This document shows positions 1 to 10,213 of a DNA stretch of 28,717 nt, piece by piece (within the stretch, counting starts at the first letter, position 1; every line of letters begins with the position of its first letter). The notes beneath the pieces were generated by a model, which was not told where the DNA came from, searched no databases, and saw only the letters and a program-made list of their open reading frames with translations. This DNA comes from Actinomycetota bacterium (GTDB lineage Bacteria; Actinomycetota; Coriobacteriia; Anaerosomatales; Anaerosomataceae): the NCBI GenBank assembly GCA_011372845.1, contig DSAI01000008.1, positions 1 to 28,717 on the forward strand, given 5' to 3'. Position numbers and translations under genes: made by a program.

Positions 1-2271
1 CGCTCCTTCTGCGATCGCGTCTGCCACCAACTCCGAGTAGTGCTTGACCTCGAACTCGTAGGCCTCACCGCGCTCGGCGGCGATGTCGGCGTAGAGCTCC
101 TTCCACACGAGCCCGCATGCGGGGCACGAGGTCACGATGGTCTTCGCGCCGCGCTTCCGCGCCTCGGCGGTGTTGTGCTCGTAGATCTCCTCGAACACAT
201 CCCACTTGCCGGAGACCTTCATCGGGATGCCGCAGCACGCCTCATCGGTGCCCATGTAGTTGAACTTCACGCCCGCGGCATCGAGGAGTTCCACCGACGA
301 CTTGGCCACGTCGGTGTTCACATAGCTTGCGGTGCAGCCCGCGAAGTACAGCACATCCGATGTGGGGTCGATCTTCTCGGCGATGTGCTCGGGCATCCAG
401 TCGGCGCGCTTGTCGCGCTTGCCCGCCCAGATGTTGAGCTGCCCCTGCAGGGCGGCGCCCATCATCTCGAACGGCGGGAAGGTCATGCGGCCCTCCTCAT
501 GGATAAGCTGGCCGCGCATCGACATCCACGAGTGCTCCACCGGCAGCTGCAGCTGGCAGCGGGTGTTGCACACCTCGCACGTGGTGCACACGAGGAAGGT
601 GTCCACCATCTTCTGGTCGATCTTCTCGCGGCCCTCGATGACCTCCTTGAGGTATGCGTACTTCCCGCGCGGCGAGTGGCTCATCCAGCCGCGCACGCTG
701 TACTCCTCGCAGGTGGGCACGCAGTAGCCGCACTGGGCGCACGCGTAGCTGTAGAAGGCCACGTCGCCGGGCACGCCGTTCTTCGTCTCGAGCGACTCCA
801 CCTTGTCGGGCGGAGTGGCGAGGTTGGCGATGGGACGTACGACCGGCTCGAAGGCCAGCGCGAACTTCATGAAGCCGTTGAGCACGCTCATACCGAGGAC
901 CTTCTTCGGATTGAGCAGGTCGCCCGGATCCTTGGCGCGCTTGAATGCCTCCAGCGCCGCGATCTTGGCCTGACCGAGGACCTTCTTGCCCTCCTGCCGG
1001 AAGTACAGACCCGTGGAGTACGCGCCGCCGCGGTGCTCGTTGGCGATCTTGATCACCACGAGCGACAGGGCGAATGCGATGTTGAACGCGAGCGAGCGCT
1101 CGTCGTGCGGGATGAAGCCCAGCAGGACCACCTTGTCGCCCTTGCCGAGCATGCCCTCCAGCACGAACGGCTGCTTGACGCGTGAATCGATCTTGCCGAG
1201 CACATCGCCGAGCTGGTCGAGCGGCACGACGACCTCGGTGGGAACGATCGACGGTCCCACGCGCTTGAGGCGCATCGGCGCGAAGCGGAGCTCCCATTCG
1301 TGCTCGGCCGCCTCGGCGTCGAGCTCGGTACCGCCTGCGGCCTTGAGGATCGCGCGCAGCGGCGCATCGATCGCCTCGTGACGCGACGCCGGGTACGCGA
1401 TCACCACGAGGAACTCCTCAGGCAGCACGGGCTCGTAGTGCTCGTGCGCCATCTCGTATGGGTGGCCATGACGGTGCGGAAGGGTCTTCTTGAGCTTGAT
1501 CGACTCCGGGTTGAGGAACGTGAGCGACCAGATCGGCAGCTTCTCGGCCGAGATCGCCGAGAGCGCCTTCTGGAGCGCTTCGTTCGTGGGGAGCGCGAGG
1601 ACGCGGTGCACTTCGTCCTCGAGGGCGCGGATGCCGATCTCCATCTCGGTGATGATGCCGGTGATGCCCTCGGCATCGGCGACGATCTGCTCGAGCTCTT
1701 CGCCGGTGTACTCCTTCACGGCGCCGTCGAGATGCACCACGCGGGCCGAGTGCACGCTCTCCTTGAAGAAGCCGTGCTCGTAGCTTCCGAATCCGGCGCC
1801 GCCCTGGGCGAACCAGCCGGCCACCGTGGACGACGGCAACGACGACGGGTACAGCAGCAGGTCGAGCCCCTTGCGGTTGAGCTGCTTCTGCAGAGGCTCC
1901 CACAGCGTCCCACCGAAGACGCGCACGGTCATCCGCTCCGCATCCACCGAGATAAGACCGCCCATGGCCGACATGTCCGCCACGATGGCGCCCTCCACCG
2001 GCAGCACGCCGCCGTAGCCGGAGGTCGACATGCCGCGCGGCACCACCGGCACGCGCTCGGCGCGAGCCACACGCATCAACGACACGACCTCGTCCTCGCT
2101 CACCGGACGAACGATCGCGCCGGCGATTCCCGTGGGTACCAGCGGCTTGATCAGCCGGGGCATCGCCCCGATGTCCGAGGAGTAGAGCTTGCGCTCCACG
2201 CGATCGGTGCGCATCCGATCACCGAAGATCTCCCCGAGTTGTCTCTCGACCCGTTCGCTTACCGCAGCCAT
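1..2271 (-). CDS. FAD-binding and Fe-S/CCG-domain oxidoreductase (GlcD + HdrD/GlpC-like fusion), partial at the left edge
   Basis: The 757 codons present form one open frame; the C-terminus lies beyond the window. Residues about 45-215 resemble a PCMH-type FAD-binding domain and about 330-460 a FAD-oxidase C-terminal domain ending in DPGDLLNPKKVL. Two 4Fe-4S motifs follow, C511-x2-C514-x2-C517-x3-C521 and C562-x2-C565-x2-C568-x3-C572. Next comes a CCG-type cysteine domain (C646, CCG at 679-681) and the SCPAC of a likely later CCG segment (C716, C719). This architecture is that of glycolate/D-lactate-type dehydrogenases fused to an HdrD/GlpC-like electron-transfer half, which oxidise a 2-hydroxyacid and pass electrons to quinone or another carrier. 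The substrate cannot be read from sequence. The ATG at 2271 has GGAAGG about 7 nt upstream. The gene has its own promoter and operator-like repeats, so it is probably regulated separately from the housekeeping block upstream. Confidence 0.88.
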   Translation of the reverse strand, partial: MAAVSERVERQLGEIFGDRMRTDRVERKLYSSDIGAMPRLIKPLVPTGIAGAIVRPVSEDEVVSLMRVARAERVPVVPRGMSTSGYGGVLPVEGAIVADMSAMGGLISVDAERMTVRVFGGTLWEPLQKQLNRKGLDLLLYPSSLPSSTVAGWFAQGGAGFGSYEHGFFKESVHSARVVHLDGAVKEYTGEELEQIVADAEGITGIITEMEIGIRALEDEVHRVLALPTNEALQKALSAISAEKLPIWSLTFLNPESIKLKKTLPHRHGHPYEMAHEHYEPVLPEEFLVVIAYPASRHEAIDAPLRAILKAAGGTELDAEAAEHEWELRFAPMRLKRVGPSIVPTEVVVPLDQLGDVLGKIDSRVKQPFVLEGMLGKGDKVVLLGFIPHDERSLAFNIAFALSLVVIKIANEHRGGAYSTGLYFRQEGKKVLGQAKIAALEAFKRAKDPGDLLNPKKVLGMSVLNGFMKFALAFEPVVRPIANLATPPDKVESLETKNGVPGDVAFYSYACAQCGYCVPTCEEYSVRGWMSHSPRGKYAYLKEVIEGREKIDQKMVDTFLVCTTCEVCNTRCQLQLPVEHSWMSMRGQLIHEEGRMTFPPFEMMGAALQGQLNIWAGKRDKRADWMPEHIAEKIDPTSDVLYFAGCTASYVNTDVAKSSVELLDAAGVKFNYMGTDEACCGIPMKVSGKWDVFEEIYEHNTAEARKRGAKTIVTSCPACGLVWKELYADIAAERGEAYEFEVKHYSELVADAIAEGA

Positions 2272-2314
2272 ACGTGGTCCTTCCGGTGCCGGCATCAGTG
2301 GTTCTCAGCCCACG

Positions 2315-2376
2315 GGTACCACGCGTGCCGATACCTCATGGGGTATCCCAACGATACCCCACCCGGTATCACGCGT
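2315..2376. repeat. Direct repeat GGTAYCACGCGT flanking the operator cluster
   Basis: GGTACCACGCGT (2315-2326) and GGTATCACGCGT (2365-2376) differ by one base and are spaced 50 bp start to start. The second copy shares its GGTATC with the last operator half-site and overlaps the -35 region. It may be part of the same regulatory site or a remnant of local duplication. Confidence 0.45.
2330..2370. promoter_or_regulatory. Operator-like cluster: four alternating GATACC / GGTATC half-sites
   Basis: On the plus strand the order is GATACC (2330-2335), 6 nt, GGTATC (2342-2347), 5 nt, GATACC (2353-2358), 6 nt, GGTATC (2365-2370). It can be read as two 18-bp palindromes GATACC-N6-GGTATC, or as one central palindrome with 9-bp arms, TGGGGTATC-N5-GATACCCCA (2339-2361), flanked by two more half-sites. 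Half-site centres are 11-12 bp apart, about one helical turn. The cluster covers the predicted -10 and start point. The likely reading is a binding site for a dimeric repressor; the regulator is not in the window. Confidence 0.65.
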
Positions 2377-2379
2377 CAA
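2351..2379 (-). promoter_or_regulatory. Sigma-70-type promoter for the FAD/Fe-S oxidoreductase gene
   Basis: On the minus strand, TTGACG (2379-2374) is followed after exactly 17 nt by TATCGT (2356-2351). Predicted transcription starts near 2344, leaving about a 70-nt leader before the ATG at 2271. The -10 is imperfect (4 of 6), but the spacing and -35 are good. The hexamers lie inside the inverted-repeat cluster at 2330-2370, which fits a regulated promoter. Confidence 0.6.
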
Positions 2380-2411
2380 CGGATACGCGCACGTTTCTCC
2401 CCGGTCCCGTC

Positions 2412-3347
2412 TCAGGGGCCGTCGTCCTCCACGATCAGCGGCGGACCCTCGATCGACGGCTCCAGCACCACCTCGGCGTCACCCGCGGTCCGCGCCCCTA
2501 CTACCTCGGCCACGATCATCCCTGCCAGGATGAGCGCGCTGCCGGCCAGACCACCTATCCCGAGCCGCTCGCCCGCGAGCCACCCGAAGACCCCACCGAA
2601 CGCGGGCTCCATGATGAGGATCAGCGCGGTCTTGGCCGGGGACAGGAACCGCTGAGCGTACGTCTGGATCGCGTAGGCCACCGCCGAGGCGAACACGCCG
2701 GTGAGCACGAGCGCCGCCCACACGCCACCGTCACCCGGCATCCCGCGCGGCTCCGTGAACAGTGAGATGGCGCCGGTGACGATACCCACGGTGGCGAGCT
2801 GCACGAGCGTGAGCGGCTGCACCTCGTGCTTCCTGCCCACACCGCCGAGCACGATCATGTGCGCCGCGTAGGCGAAGGCGCACAGGAGCACACGGGTATC
2901 GCCGATGTTCCACTCTCCACCACCGCCTCCCGAGAGGAGCCAGAGGCCGCCAACGGCAAGCGCCACGCCGACGATCGTGGTGGTGCGCGGCAACCGTCTT
3001 AGCGCCACAGCCTGCAACGCAGGCGTGATCACCACGAACATCCCCGTGATGAACGCGGCCTTCGATGCCGAGGTGTCCTGAAGGCCCCACGTCTGGAAGA
3101 CGTAGCCGGCCGTCAGCAGGAGCCCCGCCAGCAGACCGACGCCGACCGTACCGGCACGGAGCCTGCGGACCGAAGCGGGAAACACCACCGCGAAGGCCAC
3201 GACAGCGATTGCGAACCGCAGCGCCAGGAACGCGTACATGGGGTAGCGTTCCACGGCGTCTTTGACCATGACGAACGTACCGCCCCAGATCGCCGCCACG
3301 CCTACGAGGGCGAGCTGGATCCCGTACACCTTGAACGCGGGTCTCAC
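2412..3347 (-). CDS. EamA/DMT-superfamily transporter
   Basis: This encodes a protein of about 311 aa made almost entirely of hydrophobic segments. The pattern is ten membrane helices in two homologous halves, as in EamA (drug/metabolite transporter) permeases. The first helix carries IWGGTFVMVKDAVE and the second begins near LALRFAIAVVAF, both typical of the first EamA repeat. The second repeat includes FASAVAYAIQTYAQRF and ends with LAGMIVAEVVG, before an acidic tail. The start chosen is the GTG at 3347, which overlaps the rsfS stop as GTGA. The longer frame to 3416 would add an Arg/Gly/Pro-rich N-terminus before the first helix and overlap rsfS. Families of this kind export amino acids or metabolites, but the substrate here is unknown. 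It is the last gene of the obg-rsfS run. Confidence 0.88.
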   Translation of the reverse strand: MRPAFKVYGIQLALVGVAAIWGGTFVMVKDAVERYPMYAFLALRFAIAVVAFAVVFPASVRRLRAGTVGVGLLAGLLLTAGYVFQTWGLQDTSASKAAFITGMFVVITPALQAVALRRLPRTTTIVGVALAVGGLWLLSGGGGGEWNIGDTRVLLCAFAYAAHMIVLGGVGRKHEVQPLTLVQLATVGIVTGAISLFTEPRGMPGDGGVWAALVLTGVFASAVAYAIQTYAQRFLSPAKTALILIMEPAFGGVFGWLAGERLGIGGLAGSALILAGMIVAEVVGARTAGDAEVVLEPSIEGPPLIVEDDGP

Positions 3348-3727
3348 CTGTTGTCGTCCGCCGGGTCCAGCGGGCCCTCCTCGGCGGGCAGTTCCAGCCG
3401 CGGCGCGTCGGACCACAACTTCTCGAGCCGGTAGAACTCACGCTCCTCCGGCTGGAACACATGCACGACCACGTCGGCGAAGTCGAGCAGGACCCATTCC
3501 CGTTCCCGCTCTCCCTCGCGTCCGATCGGCTTCACACCGGCCTGCTCGCGCAGGACCTTCTCCACCTCATCGGCGATCGCCGCAACCTGTCGGTCGCTGC
3601 CGCCGCTCGCGATCACGAAGTACGACGTGATGACGAGCGTGTCGGCCACGTCGAGCACCACGGGATCGATTGCCTTCTTCGACGCGGCCGCCGAGGCCGC
3701 CAGCAGCGCTATCTCACGGGGTTCCAG
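3344..3727 (-). CDS. rsfS: Ribosome silencing factor RsfS
   Basis: RsfS binds ribosomal protein L14 and blocks 30S-50S joining under poor nutrient conditions. The protein shows the family core: LDVADTLVITSYFVIASG (25-42), the RQVAAIADEVEKVLR helix, EWVLLDFADVVVHVF (77-91) and EEREFYRLEKLWSDAPR (94-110). I place the start at a CTG at 3727, which has GGAAGGAG (3742-3735) exactly 7 nt upstream. This gives 127 aa and includes the N-terminal helix of the family. The first conventional start in frame (GTG, 3661) would delete that helix and has no comparable ribosome-binding site. The gene lies 19 nt after the LCP-like gene, and its stop overlaps the EamA start. Family call is near certain; the start codon is an inference. 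Confidence 0.93.
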   Translation of the reverse strand: MEPREIALLAASAAASKKAIDPVVLDVADTLVITSYFVIASGGSDRQVAAIADEVEKVLREQAGVKPIGREGEREREWVLLDFADVVVHVFQPEEREFYRLEKLWSDAPRLELPAEEGPLDPADDNR

Positions 3728-3734
3728 TGGTTCG

Positions 3735-3742
3735 CTCCTTCC
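3735..3742 (-). promoter_or_regulatory. Ribosome-binding site that decides the rsfS start (CTG)
   Basis: GGAAGGAG on the minus strand is followed by a 7-nt spacer and CTG. No ATG, GTG or TTG is in frame at suitable distance. The codons between CTG and the downstream GTG encode conserved-looking RsfS sequence, which supports CTG initiation. Confidence 0.6.
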
Positions 3743-3746
3743 GGGC

Positions 3747-4922
3747 TCACTGTTCGGATGGGGCGGCAGGCTGGTAGTCCCTGCCGATTATCACGATCAC
3801 GTCGGCCACCTCTTGCTCCGACGATTTCTCGACGATCTCGCCCACGCCGAGCGCGGCCTGCACCAGCTCTCCATGCGAGGTCTCGCCACTCTGCACGACT
3901 ATCAGCGTCGTGTCGTAGTCGAAGCGGTCGGCATTCTTGGTGTCCACCACGCGCAGACCCGCGGCGATCACCTGCTGAGCGGCCTCGCCCGCGATGCCCG
4001 GCGTACCGGAGCCGTTGTAGAGGATCACCCGTACGCTAGTGTCCTCGGCGCCCAGACGGACGCCCCACCACTGCAGCAGCAGGTCCGCGATCTGGTCGCG
4101 CTGTGGCTCGAAGAACGTCTCCCCGCCCAGGTCGATCGGTCGCACCGGCAGGGGCACCAAAGCCGTGCGCTCACCCTTCACGCCCTCGATGAACCCGGCG
4201 ATCCGCGCCCGATCCTCCTCGGAGAGGTCCGTCTCCTGGACGTTCTCCATCACCGTGCGAAGGCTCTGGTTCGTCATCGCGTCCTGGTAGATCGCAACAT
4301 CCACGACCACGTAATGCTCGAACGGGATGCTCAGGTAGTTGGATATCGCGGCCAGCGAGACACCCGGCCCTCCGGACAGGCTGTCTCCGACCCGCTCGAA
4401 ACCCTGACCGGGCACCTCCATGAACGCGCCGCTCGGGATGCCGATGCCGAGGATCTGCTCGCCTTCCTCATCGAGCCGGACCGCGAGGAACTCCGCGCTC
4501 CCGTCACCGTTCTTGCCGATGACGACGAGGTTCTCCTCGGCCTTCTCTGCCTGCGCCTCGGGCGAGGCCTCCTCACGGGCCTCACGCTCGGCGAGCCAGC
4601 GCGCACCGGCGTTGACGCCAAGGGCAAGGACGAAGAGCACCACCAGCACGGCCAGCACCCCGCCGACAGCCATGCCGATCACCTGCAGGGTCGCGATCAC
4701 CGTGTTCCTCGTGGCGCGTGCACCATCACGGACGCTCGACTTCAGCCGCTCGGCCTTCATCTGACGACGGACCTTGTGTCCGAGCTTCGACGACCGCTTG
4801 GTTGCGCGCCATCCCTGGGGTTGCGACTCCGCCGGGTTCTGGCTGCGGCGTCGCGGGTAGTCCGACCCGTAGGCCGGTCGTTGCGTCACGGCGTCGCTGT
4901 TGGTGCGCGACCGCCTGCTCAT
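3747..4922 (-). CDS. LCP/LytR-like membrane protein with LytR_C domain
   Basis: This is a 391-aa single-pass membrane protein. Residues 1-75 are a basic, probably cytoplasmic tail, and 78-102 a transmembrane helix. Residues about 132-260 resemble a diverged LytR-CpsA-Psr domain, with the landmarks LAAISNYLSIPFEHYVVVDV. Residues about 296-385 are a LytR_C domain (VRVILYNGSGTPGIAGEAA). LCP enzymes attach polymers such as teichoic acid or arabinogalactan to peptidoglycan. Here the usual IPRDT-type motif is replaced by IPSGAF (162-167), and the Arg-rich region of active LCPs is not evident, so enzymatic activity is doubtful. The ATG overlaps the yqeK stop as ATGA. LCP genes commonly sit in this place between yqeK and rsfS. 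Confidence 0.82.
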   Translation of the reverse strand: MSRRSRTNSDAVTQRPAYGSDYPRRRSQNPAESQPQGWRATKRSSKLGHKVRRQMKAERLKSSVRDGARATRNTVIATLQVIGMAVGGVLAVLVVLFVLALGVNAGARWLAEREAREEASPEAQAEKAEENLVVIGKNGDGSAEFLAVRLDEEGEQILGIGIPSGAFMEVPGQGFERVGDSLSGGPGVSLAAISNYLSIPFEHYVVVDVAIYQDAMTNQSLRTVMENVQETDLSEEDRARIAGFIEGVKGERTALVPLPVRPIDLGGETFFEPQRDQIADLLLQWWGVRLGAEDTSVRVILYNGSGTPGIAGEAAQQVIAAGLRVVDTKNADRFDYDTTLIVVQSGETSHGELVQAALGVGEIVEKSSEQEVADVIVIIGRDYQPAAPSEQ

Positions 4923-5497
4923 CGGCCTTCACCGGCCACATAGGTGTTCCATACGTCCACCGTAGTGGGATGGATGGGCTTCCGGCGCTTCACGATGTGC
5001 CGGACCGAGGCCGCATACGTATCGGCGAACGCCTCCGCCAGCCCCGCGCTCTCCGCGCGCTCGCGCAGCAGTCCAACACCGTCGTGGGTGCGGCCGGGTT
5101 CGATCACGTCGGCTATGTAGACGACCATCGCGAGCGCCCCCATGTGCGGAGCCCCGAAGGTGTGCGCTCCGATCGCCTCCACCGCCGTGTCGCTCAACTC
5201 CGGGAACACCTCGCGGATCTCAGCGGCGGCCACAGGGCCGTGCAACAGATACGGGACCGCGCGGTCCGTATCCGTCACGGGCAGCCCGAGCCGCTCCGCC
5301 CGCCGGAGCAGCTCCGCTCCCGGAGTCTCCCGGTCCCAGTCGTGCAGGAGTCCGGCCACACGCGCCTCCTCCGCGTCGAGGCCGTGGCGCTGCGCCAGGC
5401 GGGCAGAGACCGTCGCCACACGCTCGCAGTGCCGCGCCGCTTCAGGGGACAGGCGCTCGATGATGGCGGCCTGTGCGGCCTCGTACGACGTCGCCAC
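4919..5497 (-). CDS. yqeK: YqeK-type HD-domain hydrolase (symmetrical Ap4A hydrolase family)
   Basis: The 192-aa protein is of HD superfamily with metal-ligand residues in the expected order: H23, H52-D53 (GLLHDWD), H86 (LLHGP), H112 (GAHTFG) and D130 (YIADVIEPGR). The last motif is characteristic of YqeK. Characterised members split diadenosine tetraphosphate into two ADP. The GTG start at 5497 follows the nadD stop by one base, with a G-rich ribosome-binding stretch upstream, and its own stop overlaps the LCP-like start. The nadD-yqeK pairing is widespread in Gram-positive genomes and supports the assignment. Confidence 0.92.
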   Translation of the reverse strand: MATSYEAAQAAIIERLSPEAARHCERVATVSARLAQRHGLDAEEARVAGLLHDWDRETPGAELLRRAERLGLPVTDTDRAVPYLLHGPVAAAEIREVFPELSDTAVEAIGAHTFGAPHMGALAMVVYIADVIEPGRTHDGVGLLRERAESAGLAEAFADTYAASVRHIVKRRKPIHPTTVDVWNTYVAGEGR

Positions 5498-5498
5498 C

Positions 5499-6110
5499 TC
5501 AGCCGTCCCCCCGGTAGAGACGGTTCTTGCTCACGTACGCCGCCACAGCCTCCGGAAGGAGGTAGCGGACCGGCCTGCGCGACGCCACCCTCGCACGGAT
5601 GTCCGTGGACGAAATGGCCAGCGCCGGCACCTCCATCGTCTCCACCCGCAGACCCGACGGCACCGGCCGCTCCATGAATGGCGACAGATCGTAGCCGGGA
5701 CGCGTTGCCGCGATGAGCGTACACAGGTCCGCCAGACGCGCCGAATCCTTCCAGGTGAGGATCTCCAGCACGGCGTCCGCACCGGTGATGAAGAAGAGGT
5801 CGGCGCTGCCCCCGTACCGGGTACGCAACTCGGTCATCGTCTCGACCGTGTACGTCACCCCTGGGCGGTCGATCTCGAGCCTGCTCACTTCGAAGTCGGG
5901 GTTGCTCGCCGTGGCGATGACGGTCATCAGGTAGCGGTGCTCGGCCGGGGTCACGCGCTGGTCTGTCTTGCGCGCGGGGGTACCCGTGGGCATGAAAAGC
6001 ACCTTGTCCAGATTGAACTGGACAAGGGCCTCTTCAGCGGCAACGAGGTGACCGTAGTGGATCGGGTCGAACGTGCCGCCCATGATGCCAAGGCGGAGTC
6101 GCTTCCTCAC
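5499..6110 (-). CDS. nadD: Nicotinate-nucleotide adenylyltransferase
   Basis: NadD joins nicotinate mononucleotide and ATP to make deamido-NAD, a late step of NAD synthesis in the cytoplasm. The 203-aa product has the nucleotidyltransferase signature GGTFDPIHYGHL (11-22, with H18 and H21) and the C-terminal ISSTDIR motif (166-172), then VRYLLPEAVAAYV. The GTG at 6110 overlaps the proA stop (GTGA) and gives the normal family length. The open frame continues upstream inside proA, but that region does not look like NadD. No odd features are seen. Confidence 0.96.
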   Translation of the reverse strand: MRKRLRLGIMGGTFDPIHYGHLVAAEEALVQFNLDKVLFMPTGTPARKTDQRVTPAEHRYLMTVIATASNPDFEVSRLEIDRPGVTYTVETMTELRTRYGGSADLFFITGADAVLEILTWKDSARLADLCTLIAATRPGYDLSPFMERPVPSGLRVETMEVPALAISSTDIRARVASRRPVRYLLPEAVAAYVSKNRLYRGDG

Positions 6111-7360
6111 TCGCGTATCTGTCCACTTCCCATCGCCAGGTATTTCGTGGTGGTGAGCGCCGCCAGCCCCATCGGGCCGCGCGCGTGGAGCTTCTGTGTC
6201 GAGATGCCGATCTCGGCGCCAAGCCCGAACTCGCCGCCGTCGGTGAACCGCGTCGACGCGTTCACGTACACCGCCGCGGCATCCACCTCGTTCAAGAACC
6301 GCGTCGCCGCAGTGTAGTCCTCGGTCACGATCGCCTCGCTGTGCTTGGTGCCATACCGGTTGATGTGGGCGATCGCCTCGTTCAGGCCCGTCACCACCTT
6401 GCACGCGATGCGTAGGTCAAGGTACTCGGTGGCCCAGTCATCCTCCGTGGCGGCCTGGATACGCATGATCGAGCCGAGCGCACGCGTCTTCTCATCACCA
6501 TGCACGGTCACGCCTGCGTCTTCGAGCGCACGCAGGATCGGCGGGAGGACACGCTCGTAGACCGCCTCATCCACGAGCAGGCTCTCGGCGGCATTGCATA
6601 CCCCCGGACGCTGGCACTTGGCATTGACGACGATGCGCTGCGCCATGTGCGGGTCGGCGGCCTCGTGGATGTACACGTGACAGTTGCCCACGCCGGTCTC
6701 GATCACCGGGACCTTGGCGTTCTCGACCACGCTCCTGATCAACCCTGCCCCGCCGCGCGGGATAAGCACGTCGATCATCCCATGAAGACCCATCAGTTCG
6801 TTGGCCACCTCGCGATCGGTGGAGGCGACCGACTGGATGCAGCCCTCGGGAAGCCCCGCGCCCACCGCGGCGTTGGAGAGCACCCGGGTGATCGCGAGAT
6901 TCGAGTTCACCGCAAGACTGCCTCCGCGAAGGATCACCGCGTTGCCCGTCTTCACGCAGAGTCCGGCCGCATCCGCCGTGACGTTGGGGCGGGCCTCGTA
7001 GATGATCGCCACTACGCCGAGAGGCACGCGCACCTGCGTGAGAGAGATGCCGTTGTAGAGCTTGGAGCCGCTCACGACCTCTCCGATGGGATCCGGAAGC
7101 ACCGACAGGCTCTTCAGCGCCTCGGAGATCGCTTTGATGCGCATCGGGTTGAGCTCGAGCCGGTCGAGCAGCGCCGGTGCGGTACCCTTGGCGCGGGCCG
7201 CCGCGAGGTCTTCCTCGTTGGCGGCGATGATCTCATCCTGCTTGGCCACCAGCGCGTGCGCCATCACCAGCAGCGCGCGGTTGCGCTGATTCGTCGACGT
7301 GCTCGCCAGCGCGATAGCGGCCTGCCGTGCCCGTGCGGCCAGGTCGTGGACCTCCGACAT
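6107..7360 (-). CDS. proA: Gamma-glutamyl phosphate reductase
   Basis: ProA reduces gamma-glutamyl phosphate to glutamate semialdehyde with NADPH, the second step of proline synthesis. The protein is an aldehyde-dehydrogenase-fold enzyme. Visible landmarks are PLGVVAIIYEARPNVT (113-128), LIPRGGAGLIR (199-209) and the catalytic cysteine in NAKCQRPGVCNAAES (C255). The start at ATG 7360 has AAGGAG 9 nt upstream and gives 417 aa, the length of the E. coli enzyme. A GTG at 7378 and an ATG at 7366 are alternatives with poorer spacing. The gene follows proB by 29 nt and overlaps nadD. Confidence 0.97.
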   Translation of the reverse strand: MSEVHDLAARARQAAIALASTSTNQRNRALLVMAHALVAKQDEIIAANEEDLAAARAKGTAPALLDRLELNPMRIKAISEALKSLSVLPDPIGEVVSGSKLYNGISLTQVRVPLGVVAIIYEARPNVTADAAGLCVKTGNAVILRGGSLAVNSNLAITRVLSNAAVGAGLPEGCIQSVASTDREVANELMGLHGMIDVLIPRGGAGLIRSVVENAKVPVIETGVGNCHVYIHEAADPHMAQRIVVNAKCQRPGVCNAAESLLVDEAVYERVLPPILRALEDAGVTVHGDEKTRALGSIMRIQAATEDDWATEYLDLRIACKVVTGLNEAIAHINRYGTKHSEAIVTEDYTAATRFLNEVDAAAVYVNASTRFTDGGEFGLGAEIGISTQKLHARGPMGLAALTTTKYLAMGSGQIRE

Positions 7361-7389
7361 CTCCATCGACTCCTTCACATCGGTCGCGC

Positions 7390-10169
<2,780 letters not shown>

Positions 10170-10213
10170 CTCAGTTCACCCTCGCATCCGTCGGGCAGTG
10201 CCCGGATAGTCTA

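Noticed and set aside
40-1185. Long plus-strand and alternative minus-strand frames in the first 2 kb
   Set aside because: The continuous 757-codon FAD/Fe-S frame on the minus strand has recognisable domains and cysteine motifs throughout; the others are shadows.
2380-2420. Intrinsic terminator after the EamA gene
   Set aside because: GGCCCC and GGGACC can pair on the minus strand only with a C-A mismatch, and there is no U-run, so it is not convincing.
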